From positions 44,223 through 108,222 of the forward strand of contig DASZTO010000011.1 in the NCBI GenBank assembly GCA_035548175.1: a DNA stretch of 64,000 bases, in the 5' to 3' direction. Origin of the DNA: CALCHA01 sp035548175 (GTDB lineage: Bacteria > Planctomycetota > Phycisphaerae > WQYP01). This document shows, one piece after another, positions 15,902 to 24,185 of this stretch (positions are counted from its first letter, which is position 1; every line of letters starts with the position of its first letter). The notes below the pieces were generated by a model that saw only the letters and a program-made list of their open reading frames with translations, was not told the DNA's origin and did not search any database. Made by a program: the position numbers and the translations under genes.

Positions 15902-16321
15902 TTATTTTTTGTACAGGCTGGCGGGGTCCATGAGGGGGCTTTCCCGCGTTTGCAATTGTAGGCCCCCGGTTGGGGCGGGGACGACCTGGCGGTAAAAACA
16001 GGATTCAAAGCCATTGTGACAGGCGGCGCCTTTCTGGCGGACGCGCACGACGACGGCATCCTGGTCGCAATCAATGTGGACGCTGACGACTTCCTGCGTG
16101 TTGCCGGACTCTTCGCCCTTGACCCAGAATTTCTGGCGCGACCGGGACCAGTAGGTGGCCTTGCCGGTGGCGAGGGTTTTTTCGAGGGCGGCGGGGTTCA
16201 TGAAGGCGACCATGAGGACGCGGCCGGAATCGGCATCGACGGTGACGGCGGTGATGAGTCCGTTGGCGTCGAGCTTGAGGTTGAGCGTGGAACCGAGCTC
16301 TTGTTCGGCGGAAGCAGCCAT
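15902..16321 (-). CDS. hisI: Phosphoribosyl-AMP cyclohydrolase (HisI)
   Basis: A 139-aa protein with the full HisI core: VLMVAFMNPAALEKTLATGK, ATYWSRSRQKFWVKGEESGN, and the metal site CDQDAVVVRVRQKGAACHNG. It opens the adenine ring of phosphoribosyl-AMP in histidine synthesis. It is monofunctional; the HisE pyrophosphohydrolase domain is absent. GGAGG lies 7 nt before the ATG. It is upstream of folE2 in the same orientation; both are metal-dependent purine-ring cyclohydrolases, which may explain the pairing. Confidence 0.93.
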   Translation of the reverse strand: MAASAEQELGSTLNLKLDANGLITAVTVDADSGRVLMVAFMNPAALEKTLATGKATYWSRSRQKFWVKGEESGNTQEVVSVHIDCDQDAVVVRVRQKGAACHNGFESCFYRQVVPAPTGGLQLQTRESPLMDPASLYKK

Positions 16322-16454
16322 GGGGGACCTCCGGGTGTGCTGCGGGGAAACAGAACAGTGTAGCGGGCGGGGAGCGTGCGTGCGAGGCGGGGGGCGTCGT
16401 GCGGGGCAGGCGGCGGCGCCGGGGCGGTGGTGAGGCGGAGGTGCCGGCAGTGCG

Positions 16455-16691
16455 TCAGGGTTTGGAATACAAACGCAGGAGGCGCTCGGCCCGTCCCATG
16501 TCTTGCGTCTGGCCTTCGCGCAGGAGCGTGAGCGCCTGGTCGATGAACGTGAGGCGCTCGTCGCCGGGCGCCCCGCCGGCGCGGTCCACGCGATCCAGGG
16601 TGGCGGCCACTTCGAGAAGCTTTCCGCGCATCTCGAGGAAGCAGGCGTCCAGCACCGCCGGCCCGTCCATTTTTCCGGTCGCCGCCATCAT
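16455..16691 (-). CDS. Small helical protein of unknown function
   Basis: A 78-aa, mostly helical protein with ACFLEMRGKLLEVAATLDRV and RLTFIDQALTLLREGQTQDM. No signal peptide or membrane segment is visible. TGGAGGTG precedes two ATG codons, and the second (16688) has better spacing. It lies upstream of hisI and folE2 on the same strand, 133 nt away, and may belong to their operon. The family is not recognised. Confidence 0.5.
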   Translation of the reverse strand: MMAATGKMDGPAVLDACFLEMRGKLLEVAATLDRVDRAGGAPGDERLTFIDQALTLLREGQTQDMGRAERLLRLYSKP

Positions 16692-16825
16692 GCACCTCCA
16701 TCACAACCTGCCGGACATTGCACCTTCGGGCGGTGGGCGCTGTCAACGCGCGGCTGACAGCGAGGCGCGCCGGGCGCGATGCTTCGGGCCATGCACGATC
16801 CCCCGGATTCACTCATGCCGCCCGA

Positions 16826-17911
16826 TCAATCGATCAGTTCCAAATATCTTTTTCCCAGCCGATACGATCTCTTCTTTTTCGATGCATCCTGCATGTCCAA
16901 AAATCCGGCTGCCACCCACTTCCGGCAATATTCCAGAATCGTCCGATGCCTCAGCCCCAGGTGCCCGGCCATTTCCGCGGCGGTGACAATCTGCCTTCTT
17001 TTGAACAATGTCAGGAGCCGCCGCTCACGCAGGTCCAGATCGCGCATCTCCTCCGCACGGTCCTTCGCGCCGCGCTCTGCCGCACGCGATGCCTGCCGCC
17101 GAATCGCCCCAAACGCCTCCGCCATCCCCTCGCAAAAATAACTGACGAACCCCGTGATATCCGCGTCCGCCCGCCCCAGGTAATAGTTGTGCGAAGGGCC
17201 CACCGTCAGCGCCGCGTAATAGCCTGTCAGGTTCCGCGCATAATATTCATCCAGTGAATAAATCCCCTTGAGCCCATAGCCCGAGCGATGAAGGATCAGC
17301 GTCGTCAGCAGCCGCGCGGTTCTCCCGTTGCCGTCGTAATGGGGATGAATGGTGGCAAACTGATAATGCGTCAGCGCGGCGATCAGCGGCGCCGGTAACT
17401 CTCCTCGCCGAAGTTCCCGATTAGTCCATGCGAGCAATTCCCTCATCAGGCGAGAAACATCCTGCGCCTCGGGAGGCATGTACACAATCCGCCGGGTGGC
17501 GCTGTCCCGAATCACGTTCTGCCCGTCTCGATACGGCGTCGCCGCCGTTCTGCCCTGCATGACCAGCCCATGAATACGCTTCACATCCTCCTCCTTGAGT
17601 TTCCCGCCCCGTTTGGCCAGCTCCTCCACTTCCGCCAGCGCCGCGTAGTAATGCCGCACTTCCAGTTCGTCCCGCTCCCGCCCGGGCAAATGCACGTCGC
17701 CGCCTTCCAGCACGTCCTTCACCTGCGCCTGCGTCAGCCGATTGCCCTCGATTTGCGTCGAATAATGCGTCGACGCCAGTCTCGCCGACTCGCGTAAGCT
17801 GGCCAGCAGCTCCACATCCAGCGGCAATTCGCCCAGCGCCTGCCGATCCGCCTCGATCGACATCAGCGCTTTGGCAATCGCCGCAGTGATCACATAATGG
17901 GGTGCAAACAT
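16826..17911 (-). CDS. Fic-domain protein with autoinhibitory motif and C-terminal HTH
   Basis: A 361-aa protein. The active-site motif HPHYDGNGRTAR near residue 190 matches HPFx(D/N)GNGRxxR, with catalytic His and phosphate-binding loop intact. Residues STQIEGN near 50 form the N-terminal (S/T)xxxE(G/N) inhibitory helix of class II Fic proteins. A Fic_N-type domain precedes the Fic fold, and the C-terminal 70 residues (RRQIVTAAEMAGHLGLRHRT) form a winged helix. Family knowledge: such enzymes usually AMPylate target proteins or themselves. The target is unknown. ATG 17911 matches the usual N-terminus. It is a monocistronic gene. Confidence 0.88.
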   Translation of the reverse strand: MFAPHYVITAAIAKALMSIEADRQALGELPLDVELLASLRESARLASTHYSTQIEGNRLTQAQVKDVLEGGDVHLPGRERDELEVRHYYAALAEVEELAKRGGKLKEEDVKRIHGLVMQGRTAATPYRDGQNVIRDSATRRIVYMPPEAQDVSRLMRELLAWTNRELRRGELPAPLIAALTHYQFATIHPHYDGNGRTARLLTTLILHRSGYGLKGIYSLDEYYARNLTGYYAALTVGPSHNYYLGRADADITGFVSYFCEGMAEAFGAIRRQASRAAERGAKDRAEEMRDLDLRERRLLTLFKRRQIVTAAEMAGHLGLRHRTILEYCRKWVAAGFLDMQDASKKKRSYRLGKRYLELID

Positions 17912-17999
17912 GACCGGTACATCCTAACGGACATGTCAGATAAATGTCAGATAAACGTCAGTTATTTCTGCGCCGCGAAAGAACCCCATATAATCTCCC

Positions 18000-18040
18000 A
18001 GCCCCTCCGTGTTCTCCGTGTTCTCCGTGGTTTCAAAGGT
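18000..18040. repeat. CTCCGTGTT repeat, single arm
   Basis: CCCCTCCGTGTTCTCCGTGT followed by TCTCCGTGGTTTCAAAGG is the right arm of the ACGGAG palindrome family without its partner. It ends 7 nt before the start of the nucleotidyltransferase pseudogene. Confidence 0.55.
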
Positions 18041-18046
18041 TCCGCC

Positions 18047-18824
18047 ATGCTCACCATCGATCCCCGCCTCCGGGACAAAGCCGCGTCCCACCCGCGCCCG
18101 CTCCTCTTTGCCACCGTCTCGGGCGCCCATCTCTACGGCTTCCCGTCCCCCGATTCCGATTGGGACCTCCGCGGCGCCCACATCTGCCCCATCCCGGAAA
18201 TCGTCGGCCTCGATCCCGGCCTTTGAAACCATCGAATTCTCCAACAAGGAAACTGCCGCCGAGGAAGGCATCGAGTTCGATATCGTCTCGCATGATGTCA
18301 AGAAATTTTTCACACTGCTGCTCCGCAAAAACGGGTACGTTCTCGAACAGCTCTGTTCGCCGCTGATCGTCCACACGACGCCTGCACACGCCGAACTCAA
18401 AGAGATTGCCACCGGCTGCATCACGCGCTTCCATCACCACCACTACCTCGGCTTCGCCCAAACGCAGTGGCGGCTCTTCGAGAAGGAACGCCCGCGGCGC
18501 GTCAAACCCCTCCTCTATGTCTATCGCGTGCTGCTCACAGGCATTTACCTCATGAAGACCGGCATTATCGAAGCCAACCTGCTCACCCTTAACGCCGACG
18601 CCAAACTACCCTGCATCCCCGATCTCGTCGCCCGCAAACTCGCCGGGCCCGAGCAATCCACCCTCCCCGACACCGACATCGCCTTTCACGAAGCCGAAGT
18701 CACCCGCCTGCGCGCCCAACTCGAATCCACCGCCGCCGCCAGCGCCCTCCCCGAATCCCCCACCACCCGCCCCGCGCTCAACGATCTGCTCACCCGCATC
18801 CGCCTGCAAACGCCACGCAGCTGA
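18047..18824 (+). pseudogene. Nucleotidyltransferase of the COG3541 type, frameshifted
   Basis: The first frame reads MLTIDPRLRDKAASHPRPLL, then SGAHLYGFPSPDSDWDLRGA, the GS...D.D nucleotidyltransferase core, and stops at 18226. The rest, from FETIEFSNKETAAEEGIEFD through VSHDVKKFFTLLLRKNGYVL to RLQTPRS, continues in the +1 frame to 18824. The combined 258 aa matches a complete predicted nucleotidyltransferase. The break lies at about 18212-18226 and fits one extra base. A sequencing error, a true pseudogene or recoding cannot be separated here; the conserved second half argues that any mutation is recent. Confidence 0.7.
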
Positions 18825-18859
18825 ATCGTTTCCTGTTCCCTCCTTCAGCCAACATCGCT

Positions 18860-19474
18860 TTACCGATCCGCGCGCCGCTCCATCGCAAACGCCACGAATC
18901 CCCCGATCACTCCGCAGGCGATCGCAATGCTCCCCGTAAACCAGAATCCAAACTTCCGCTCCGACGTCATCTCGGTCACGACAAAATTCACCCCTTGGGG
19001 AACACCATTGGGCAATGATGCCACCCGCACCAGGTTGCGCTGTTCCATGTACTCTGACACCTCCGGCCATGCAATCAGAAATGTCCCGCACAGAATCACC
19101 GCTATCGCCACCGCCGAACGCATCGCTGATCTCCATCTGTAAGCCTTGTTGGTTCGCTGTTCCCGTTCTCTATGTCCGCGCGCCTCCATGGGCCGCGCGG
19201 TCCGTTCCCGTACCTCATTCGTCATTCCCGTCTCTTCCGCCGCGGCATACGCTTCCGGCGGATCCATCCTCGCGAGCATCGCCTCCACCGTCGCCGAGTC
19301 CACCACGCCATCCCCTGCTTGCCGCGCCGCCGTCTCCAGCACTTGCGATTCCAGATCGTCCACGACCCCGCGCCGCTCCTCGCGCGAGCGCCCCGCCGCG
19401 CGCAGCGACTGTTCCACCGCGTCGAGGTATGCATCCAGCCGTGCCCGCGCTTCTGCCGAAAGTTCCATCATCAT
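18860..19474 (-). CDS. HAAS-type membrane protein paired with PadR
   Basis: A 204-aa protein. The N-terminal 80 residues (MELSAEARARLDAYLDAVEQ, EERRGVVDDLESQVLETAAR, LARMDPPEAYA) fit the helical HAAS signalling domain commonly linked to PadR regulators. Two hydrophobic segments follow, about 116-134 and 176-196, separated by an extracytoplasmic loop. The start codon overlaps the padR stop by 4 nt (ATGA), so the two are translationally coupled. The likely role is membrane stress or envelope signalling under PadR control; this is inference from the family pairing. Confidence 0.7.
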   Translation of the reverse strand: MMMELSAEARARLDAYLDAVEQSLRAAGRSREERRGVVDDLESQVLETAARQAGDGVVDSATVEAMLARMDPPEAYAAAEETGMTNEVRERTARPMEARGHREREQRTNKAYRWRSAMRSAVAIAVILCGTFLIAWPEVSEYMEQRNLVRVASLPNGVPQGVNFVVTEMTSERKFGFWFTGSIAIACGVIGGFVAFAMERRADR

Positions 19475-19860
19475 CGTTGCCCTCCATTGCCGCCCCGGAC
19501 CAGGAGTTCCACCGTTTCGTTAACCTGCCGCCAATGCGTCGCCATGTCGCGCAGGCGCCGCCCGCCGGCAGCGGTCAATCGGTAATATCGCCGCGGCGGC
19601 CCGCTGCTGGAGGGGGCATGCCGCACCGCCAGCAATCCCTCTCCCGCCAGCCGCGCCAGGACTGGATAAAGCGTCGATTCCGTCAATTCCATTCCCGGCC
19701 CTCCCGCCGCCGGCCCCGTCCCCGCCGACAGGCGCTGCAAAAGCTCATATCCATACGCCTCGCGCTCCTGCAGCGCGGCCAGCACCAGCAGCTCGACGAG
19801 CCCCTTGCGAAGCTGCGTCACCCATCCGCCGACCGACGCATTCCGATCGCCTTCGCTCAC
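19471..19860 (-). CDS. PadR-family transcriptional regulator
   Basis: A 129-aa protein with the PadR winged-helix signature: LRKGLVELLVLAALQEREAY, YGYELLQRL, ESTLYPVLARLAGEGLL, RRYYRLTAAGGRRL. The length is typical of the short PadR subfamily. GTG 19860 is the likely start; no strong Shine-Dalgarno precedes it. It heads a two-gene operon with the HAAS protein. The upstream region contains three GTAC half-sites that could form its operator. Confidence 0.88.
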   Translation of the reverse strand: MSEGDRNASVGGWVTQLRKGLVELLVLAALQEREAYGYELLQRLSAGTGPAAGGPGMELTESTLYPVLARLAGEGLLAVRHAPSSSGPPRRYYRLTAAGGRRLRDMATHWRQVNETVELLVRGGNGGQR

Positions 19861-19879
19861 CGCTACACCGCATCACAAA

Positions 19880-19906
19880 GTACCACTACATCGTACAACA
19901 GAGTAC
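19880..19906. promoter_or_regulatory. GTAC-triplet candidate operator upstream of padR
   Basis: GTAC occurs at 19880, 19893 and 19903 in a relatively AT-rich stretch 20-46 nt before the padR start. Reading the minus strand, TTGTAC could serve as a -35. PadR proteins usually repress their own operon through short dyads, so autoregulation here is plausible but unproven. Confidence 0.3.
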
Positions 19907-20005
19907 CGGGAATGCAAGAAAAATCATGTGAATGTTGATTCGACATGCGGTGCGCCGATGCCGGGACGACGCTCCATCACAGACGACCGATTGGTCCGCC
20001 GACGC

Positions 20006-20395
20006 TCACTCAGGCACGCTTTCGCCGATTGCGCTCGCTACCGCCAGCCCGCCGGCGTGGGTGATGGATACATGCCAGCGCGCGATCCCCAGTTCCTCTG
20101 CGATTCGTGCGCATTCCTCGCACAGGCGCACCCCCGGCTTTCCTGCGGCATCGTTCACGATTTCCATGTCCGTCCAGGCGATCTGCCCGCGCCAGCCGGT
20201 CCCCAGCACTTTCAGGATCGCCTCCTTCGCCGCGAAGCGCCCGGCGAAGCGCTGGTCGCTGTCGCGGTGGCCCAGGCAATACGCCTGCTCCGCCGCCGTG
20301 AAGCAGCGATCCAGAAAATGCGCGCCATGATCCGCGCGCATCCGCGCGATCCGCGCCACCTCCGCCAGGTCGATGCCATGTCCCACGATCGCCAT
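20006..20395 (-). CDS. acpS: Holo-[acyl-carrier-protein] synthase
   Basis: A 129-aa protein of AcpS size with both signature regions: GHGIDLAEVARI, whose Asp binds Mg, and RFAGRFAAKEAILKVLGTGW, whose Glu and Lys act in catalysis. The C-terminal WHVSITHAGGLAVASAI is also typical. It transfers 4'-phosphopantetheine from CoA to apo-ACP for fatty acid synthesis. It lies only 23 nt after terL on the same strand, so it could be read from the phage packaging operon. This odd coupling is best explained by insertion or rearrangement next to a housekeeping gene. Confidence 0.92.
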   Translation of the reverse strand: MAIVGHGIDLAEVARIARMRADHGAHFLDRCFTAAEQAYCLGHRDSDQRFAGRFAAKEAILKVLGTGWRGQIAWTDMEIVNDAAGKPGVRLCEECARIAEELGIARWHVSITHAGGLAVASAIGESVPE

Positions 20396-20418
20396 CCGCG
20401 CATTCTAGCTCCGCACGC

Positions 20419-21951
20419 TCAATACCGCGCCACCACCAGTTTCGCCCGGACGTGGTCGTGCCCCGCCACGGCGTAGCGCAGCGCATCGATCAGATGATCG
20501 TGCACCTTGTCCTTCACCGGCTCGCCATCCTTGCCGCGCCGATAGCCCTCCATCGCCGCGATCAGCCGCTCGCACGCAGGATCGATCAGCAGCCGCGCTT
20601 CTCCCGCCGCCGGCGCCAGCAGCTCCGCCAGCGCCGCCACTCCCTCGTGGATTTCCATGAACCGGTGGCGCGGGACGAACCCCGCCTCGCGCAGCACGCG
20701 CACATCCGTGATGCCGGTCTGCGCGTTCACCTGCCCGCCGGCGTTGTCGCAGTACACCAGCGTTCCCGCATCGCCCCAGGCCGATGCGCGCATGGCGTCC
20801 ACATTGCGCGCCAGCGTCCGCTCGCGCGTCACCAGCTCCTCCGCCACCCACGCCACGCGCCGCCCCGCCCCATCGCGCAGCATCGCCACCCACAGGCACA
20901 CGAACGCATGGCGATAGCCGAAATCCACTCCCGCCACCACAGCCTCCAGGCGCAGCGCCCGGCCATCCGCCTCCACCCTCGCCCCCGGCCGCGCCCCCGT
21001 CGGAAACGCCCGCACGTGCGCTTCCCGCCGAAACTCCGGGAACACCGCATCCTCAAACCGCGGCCGCTCGCAGAGCATCTCATGCTCCCACGTCGCCGCC
21101 GACACGCGCCGCTGCATGGCGATCACATCGTCAATCTTCACGAATCCCCCGGCGCCCTCGATCTTCTTCGCCCGCCCGCCGCACGCATCCCACAGCGGGC
21201 ATCCCTCGCACTTCCGCCGCTCGGGGCATTTTTCCAGCACATCCCACACGCACCACGCAAACACCTTCCGCCCGCCGGCCGCGCCCTCGCCGGCCCCGGC
21301 GGCGCGAGTATCCTCCAGCAATTCCTGCATCAATCCGCCCGGCCGGTGCATCGTCGAAAAGGCCTCCACCGCGCCGCGCACCGGCAGCCCTTCCGCCGTC
21401 CGGCCCTCCGAGCGCGTGGTCAACTGCGCCGCCTGCCAGACTTCCGGATCGAAGAGCTCCACCTCATCGCACCGCAGCTTCTGCACGCGCTGGCCGCGCA
21501 CGCTGGTGGCTGACTGCGCAAGCACCTCGACGCGCGAGCCATTGCGAAATTCCAGCCGGCGCTGCGTGGGCGCTTCCTTCAGCTCCCCGCGAAAATGCCG
21601 CTCCACCAGCGTCCGCAGATACGCATACATCTTTTCCGACTGCTCGAAACTGCCGCCGAGAATCCGAATTTGAATCCCCGGCTTGAACAGAAGATCCAGC
21701 AGCGTCGCCGCCGCTCCGATCATCGTCTTCCCGCCTCCCCGGCACGCCCACACCACGGCGTCCCCGCCGCCGGTGTTCCTCTCAAAGAAGCTGTGCTCCA
21801 GGTAATCCAGCGGCGTGTGATGCCCCGGGCATTGCCCGCACATCGGCATGCGCATCCCCAGAAACGCTTCCACCCACGCCGCCAACTCGCGCCGATCCCG
21901 CGGCGCACGCAACGCCATGGCGGACATCAGTGACCGATCGTTCGCATTCAT
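20419..21951 (-). CDS. terL: Phage terminase large subunit
   Basis: A 510-aa protein. The ATPase half has Walker A ACRGGGKT (69-76) and Walker B LRCDEVELFD with Asp162-Glu163. The nuclease half begins GVDFGYRHAF (Asp343), has VYCDNAG near 400, and ends with HDHLIDALRY near 490, which together supply the RNase H-like metal ligands. Between the halves, Cys242, Cys248, Cys251 and Cys257 (CPERRKCEGCPLWDAC) probably bind zinc. It would cut and pump DNA into the prohead through the portal. All catalytic residues are present, so the gene looks functional. The start follows GGGAGAAGCACG, a leader shared with the ABC gene at 26277. Confidence 0.88.
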   Translation of the reverse strand: MNANDRSLMSAMALRAPRDRRELAAWVEAFLGMRMPMCGQCPGHHTPLDYLEHSFFERNTGGGDAVVWACRGGGKTMIGAAATLLDLLFKPGIQIRILGGSFEQSEKMYAYLRTLVERHFRGELKEAPTQRRLEFRNGSRVEVLAQSATSVRGQRVQKLRCDEVELFDPEVWQAAQLTTRSEGRTAEGLPVRGAVEAFSTMHRPGGLMQELLEDTRAAGAGEGAAGGRKVFAWCVWDVLEKCPERRKCEGCPLWDACGGRAKKIEGAGGFVKIDDVIAMQRRVSAATWEHEMLCERPRFEDAVFPEFRREAHVRAFPTGARPGARVEADGRALRLEAVVAGVDFGYRHAFVCLWVAMLRDGAGRRVAWVAEELVTRERTLARNVDAMRASAWGDAGTLVYCDNAGGQVNAQTGITDVRVLREAGFVPRHRFMEIHEGVAALAELLAPAAGEARLLIDPACERLIAAMEGYRRGKDGEPVKDKVHDHLIDALRYAVAGHDHVRAKLVVARY

Positions 21952-21976
21952 CGTGCTTCTCCCAAGTAAGCGAAGA

Positions 21977-22136
21977 GACTGGTAATTGGTAAGTGGTAAG
22001 TGGTAATTGGTAATTAGTAATTAGTAATTGTGATATGTAATCTATTATAAGATGCGCACGGGTGGCGTGGGTCGCCTGCCGCCTACGCCTTCGTCTACCA
22101 ATTACGAATTACCAATTACCAATTACCAATTACCAA
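21977..22136. repeat. Facing 7-bp arrays GGTAATT and AATTACC
   Basis: A run of GGTAATTA/GGTAAGT units (21980-22040) faces a run of AATTACC units (22098-22136), so the two form an inverted pair about 60 nt apart. The period is 7 bp. They lie between the secreted-protein gene and terL and could form a large hairpin in the operon transcript. Confidence 0.65.
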
Positions 22137-22143
22137 GCGCCGC

Positions 22144-23634
22144 TCACTCCCCGGGCGTCGCCAGTTTCACGGCCACCGGGGCGCTTTTGACGATCCCGAT
22201 CCACCGCCCCGGCGCCAGCACCGATCGCCCCGCGCGCACCGGTCCGTTCGGTCCCAGCATCAGGCCGCCGCTGTCATCCCCCGCGCTCGCCGGGCCATAC
22301 CACACCGGGTCCGACGCCACGATCACCGACAGCCGCGCGCTGCCCTGATACGCATTGGCCGGCCCCTCGTCGGGCATGGCGATGTCGATCACCACCGGCC
22401 GGGTGAACGCCACGCTGTCGCCGGTCTGGATGAACTCGCGCTGGTTGACCCCGCGCACCCGCGGCGCCGTCGATAGGCCGTCGAAGAGCAGGTAGATGCT
22501 CGGATAGCGCGGCAGCAGGCGTCCCTGGGCGCGCGGCGTCAGCGTCACCTTCAGGTGCTGCGCCGCGGCGTCCGCCTCGGCGCGGATGGCCACCACGTCG
22601 TCCGACTCGGGCAAATCCGCCACATGCCCATAGTAGCGCTCGCCCGCGCCCTCGCCGATGCCCAGGCCCAGCGCCGGCTCGAAATCCTCGAGCGTCCGCG
22701 GAGAGGGATAGGGCGACGCCATCGGCCATTCTTCCGCCGGAGCGCTCCGCGGCGCCGCCTTGCGCGGCTGCCATCCGCCGGAGAGCGAAAACAGCATCGT
22801 GTGCTGCCGCAGCGCCGCATCGCCGGGCTGCGTCCCCGCCGCCGCGGCCATCGCCTCCCCGCCGCCCGCCGCCACCGTGAAGCTTCCCTCGGCGCGCTGC
22901 CCATCCACCCAGAATCGCAGCACGTAGCGCCCGGGCGACAGCTTCGCCGCCGCGCCTCCGGGCCCCGCCGGCAGGAGCCGCCGCACGTCTCCGCGGATCA
23001 CCCAGTAATCGTCCGGCTTGAGCACCAGCTCCGGCAGTTCCGCCCCGTCCGTCTCGGCCGGCTTCACCTCCGCCACCGCCTGGCCCGGGCCGTTCCCATC
23101 CAGCTTCGCCAGCTGCAGCCGAGCGCTGCCCGCCACCCGCGGCGGTTCGCCGGCGCCGCCCAGATCGACCGCCGCCTTGATCCCGCGCGTCAATCCCGGC
23201 ACCGTCGAGTGCACCACCAGCGTCACCGGCACCGCCTCGCCCGCCGCGACATCCGCGCGCTCAAAATGCACCCCCGCCGCCACATCCGGAAAGACCAGCG
23301 CGTCGGACGCCTCCGCCCCCGGTCCCGGATCGATCACCGACGTCAGCGGGATTTTCTCCACTTCCTGCCGGGTGATCCACGGCTCGGCGCTCGCCGGCGC
23401 GGCCGCCACGGGGACCGGCTCGGGCGCTTGGGGAGCCGCCGCGCGTGGCGCTCCGCGGCGCGACATGCGTCCGGCGCTGGCGGCGCGCGTCGCCGCGCGC
23501 TGCAGCGCCGATTGCGTACCCGCGCCTTGCCCTCCTCCTCCCGCCGCGCCGGCCGCCGCCAGCGCGCCCGCCAGCAAGCCCAGCGTTCCCAACGTCCCCG
23601 CCATCGCCCATCTGCTCGCCGCCCGCTTGCTCAT
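22144..23634 (-). CDS. Secreted Ala/Pro-rich protein in the packaging operon
   Basis: A 496-aa protein. The N-terminus MSKRAASRWAMAGTLGTLGL with LAGALAAAGAAGGGG is a signal peptide or anchor, followed by an Ala/Pro/Arg-rich linker to about residue 85. The rest has several beta-sandwich-like stretches: GEAVPVTLVVHSTVPGLTRG, YVLRFWVDGQRAEGSFTVAA, YPSIYLLFDGL. AGGAG precedes ATG 23634. It sits between the small-terminase candidate and terL, where an exported protein is unexpected. It may be a host gene captured in the operon or a surface-exposed virion or moron protein. The family is not recognised. Confidence 0.6.
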   Translation of the reverse strand: MSKRAASRWAMAGTLGTLGLLAGALAAAGAAGGGGQGAGTQSALQRAATRAASAGRMSRRGAPRAAAPQAPEPVPVAAAPASAEPWITRQEVEKIPLTSVIDPGPGAEASDALVFPDVAAGVHFERADVAAGEAVPVTLVVHSTVPGLTRGIKAAVDLGGAGEPPRVAGSARLQLAKLDGNGPGQAVAEVKPAETDGAELPELVLKPDDYWVIRGDVRRLLPAGPGGAAAKLSPGRYVLRFWVDGQRAEGSFTVAAGGGEAMAAAAGTQPGDAALRQHTMLFSLSGGWQPRKAAPRSAPAEEWPMASPYPSPRTLEDFEPALGLGIGEGAGERYYGHVADLPESDDVVAIRAEADAAAQHLKVTLTPRAQGRLLPRYPSIYLLFDGLSTAPRVRGVNQREFIQTGDSVAFTRPVVIDIAMPDEGPANAYQGSARLSVIVASDPVWYGPASAGDDSGGLMLGPNGPVRAGRSVLAPGRWIGIVKSAPVAVKLATPGE

Positions 23635-23681
23635 GATTCCACTCCTGGCCAGTCCTATTGTCCGCCGCACGCCTCGCCGGT

Positions 23682-24128
23682 TCAATCACCTTCTTGTTCC
23701 TTTCGCCGCTGCGCCAGGACCGCCGCCAGCGCCTCGAGGAGCTCCGCCGTGGCCGTGCCCTCGAGCGCCGGCGTCTCTCCGGCCGTTTCCGCGGACGACT
23801 GCTTCCTCACGGCCGCCCCCGCCGCCGCCGCCGCCGGCCGATCCAGCCCCGACGCCTCCAGAATCGCCTGCGCCCCTTTCAGCCGCACCTCCGGCTTGTC
23901 ATCCTCCAGCAACTGCACCATCCGCAGGATCGCATACGCGCTGTAGCGGCGGGCCAGCAGCTTCGTGTGCACCCGCCCCAGCTTGCGCCGCGCCCGCAGC
24001 ATCTCCCTGCCATCGGCCGTATCCAGCAGCTTTTCCAGCTCCGCCGCCGACAGGCCCGCATCGGCCAGCACGCTCTGCAAATCGCCGGAATCCGCCAGCC
24101 GCGACACGATCCCTTCCACCGTGCTCAT
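23682..24128 (-). CDS. Terminase small subunit candidate
   Basis: A 148-aa helical protein: MSTVEGIVSRLADSGDLQSV, AGLSAAELEKLLDTADGREM, RRKLGRVHTKLLARRYSAYA, LLEDDKPEVRLKGAQAILEA. The size, the helical DNA-binding-like N-terminus and the position two genes before terL fit a small terminase, but I see no unmistakable family signature. The C-terminal part contains SSAETAGETPALEG, which looks like an in-frame dispersed-repeat peptide. GGGAGAGG lies just before ATG 24128; the longer frame to 24167 has no better site. Confidence 0.5.
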   Translation of the reverse strand: MSTVEGIVSRLADSGDLQSVLADAGLSAAELEKLLDTADGREMLRARRKLGRVHTKLLARRYSAYAILRMVQLLEDDKPEVRLKGAQAILEASGLDRPAAAAAGAAVRKQSSAETAGETPALEGTATAELLEALAAVLAQRRKEQEGD

Positions 24129-24185
24129 ACGCCTCTCCCCAAAAAAGTTCGTCTGCGTTCCATTCACCTGTCGACATCCGTGGCA

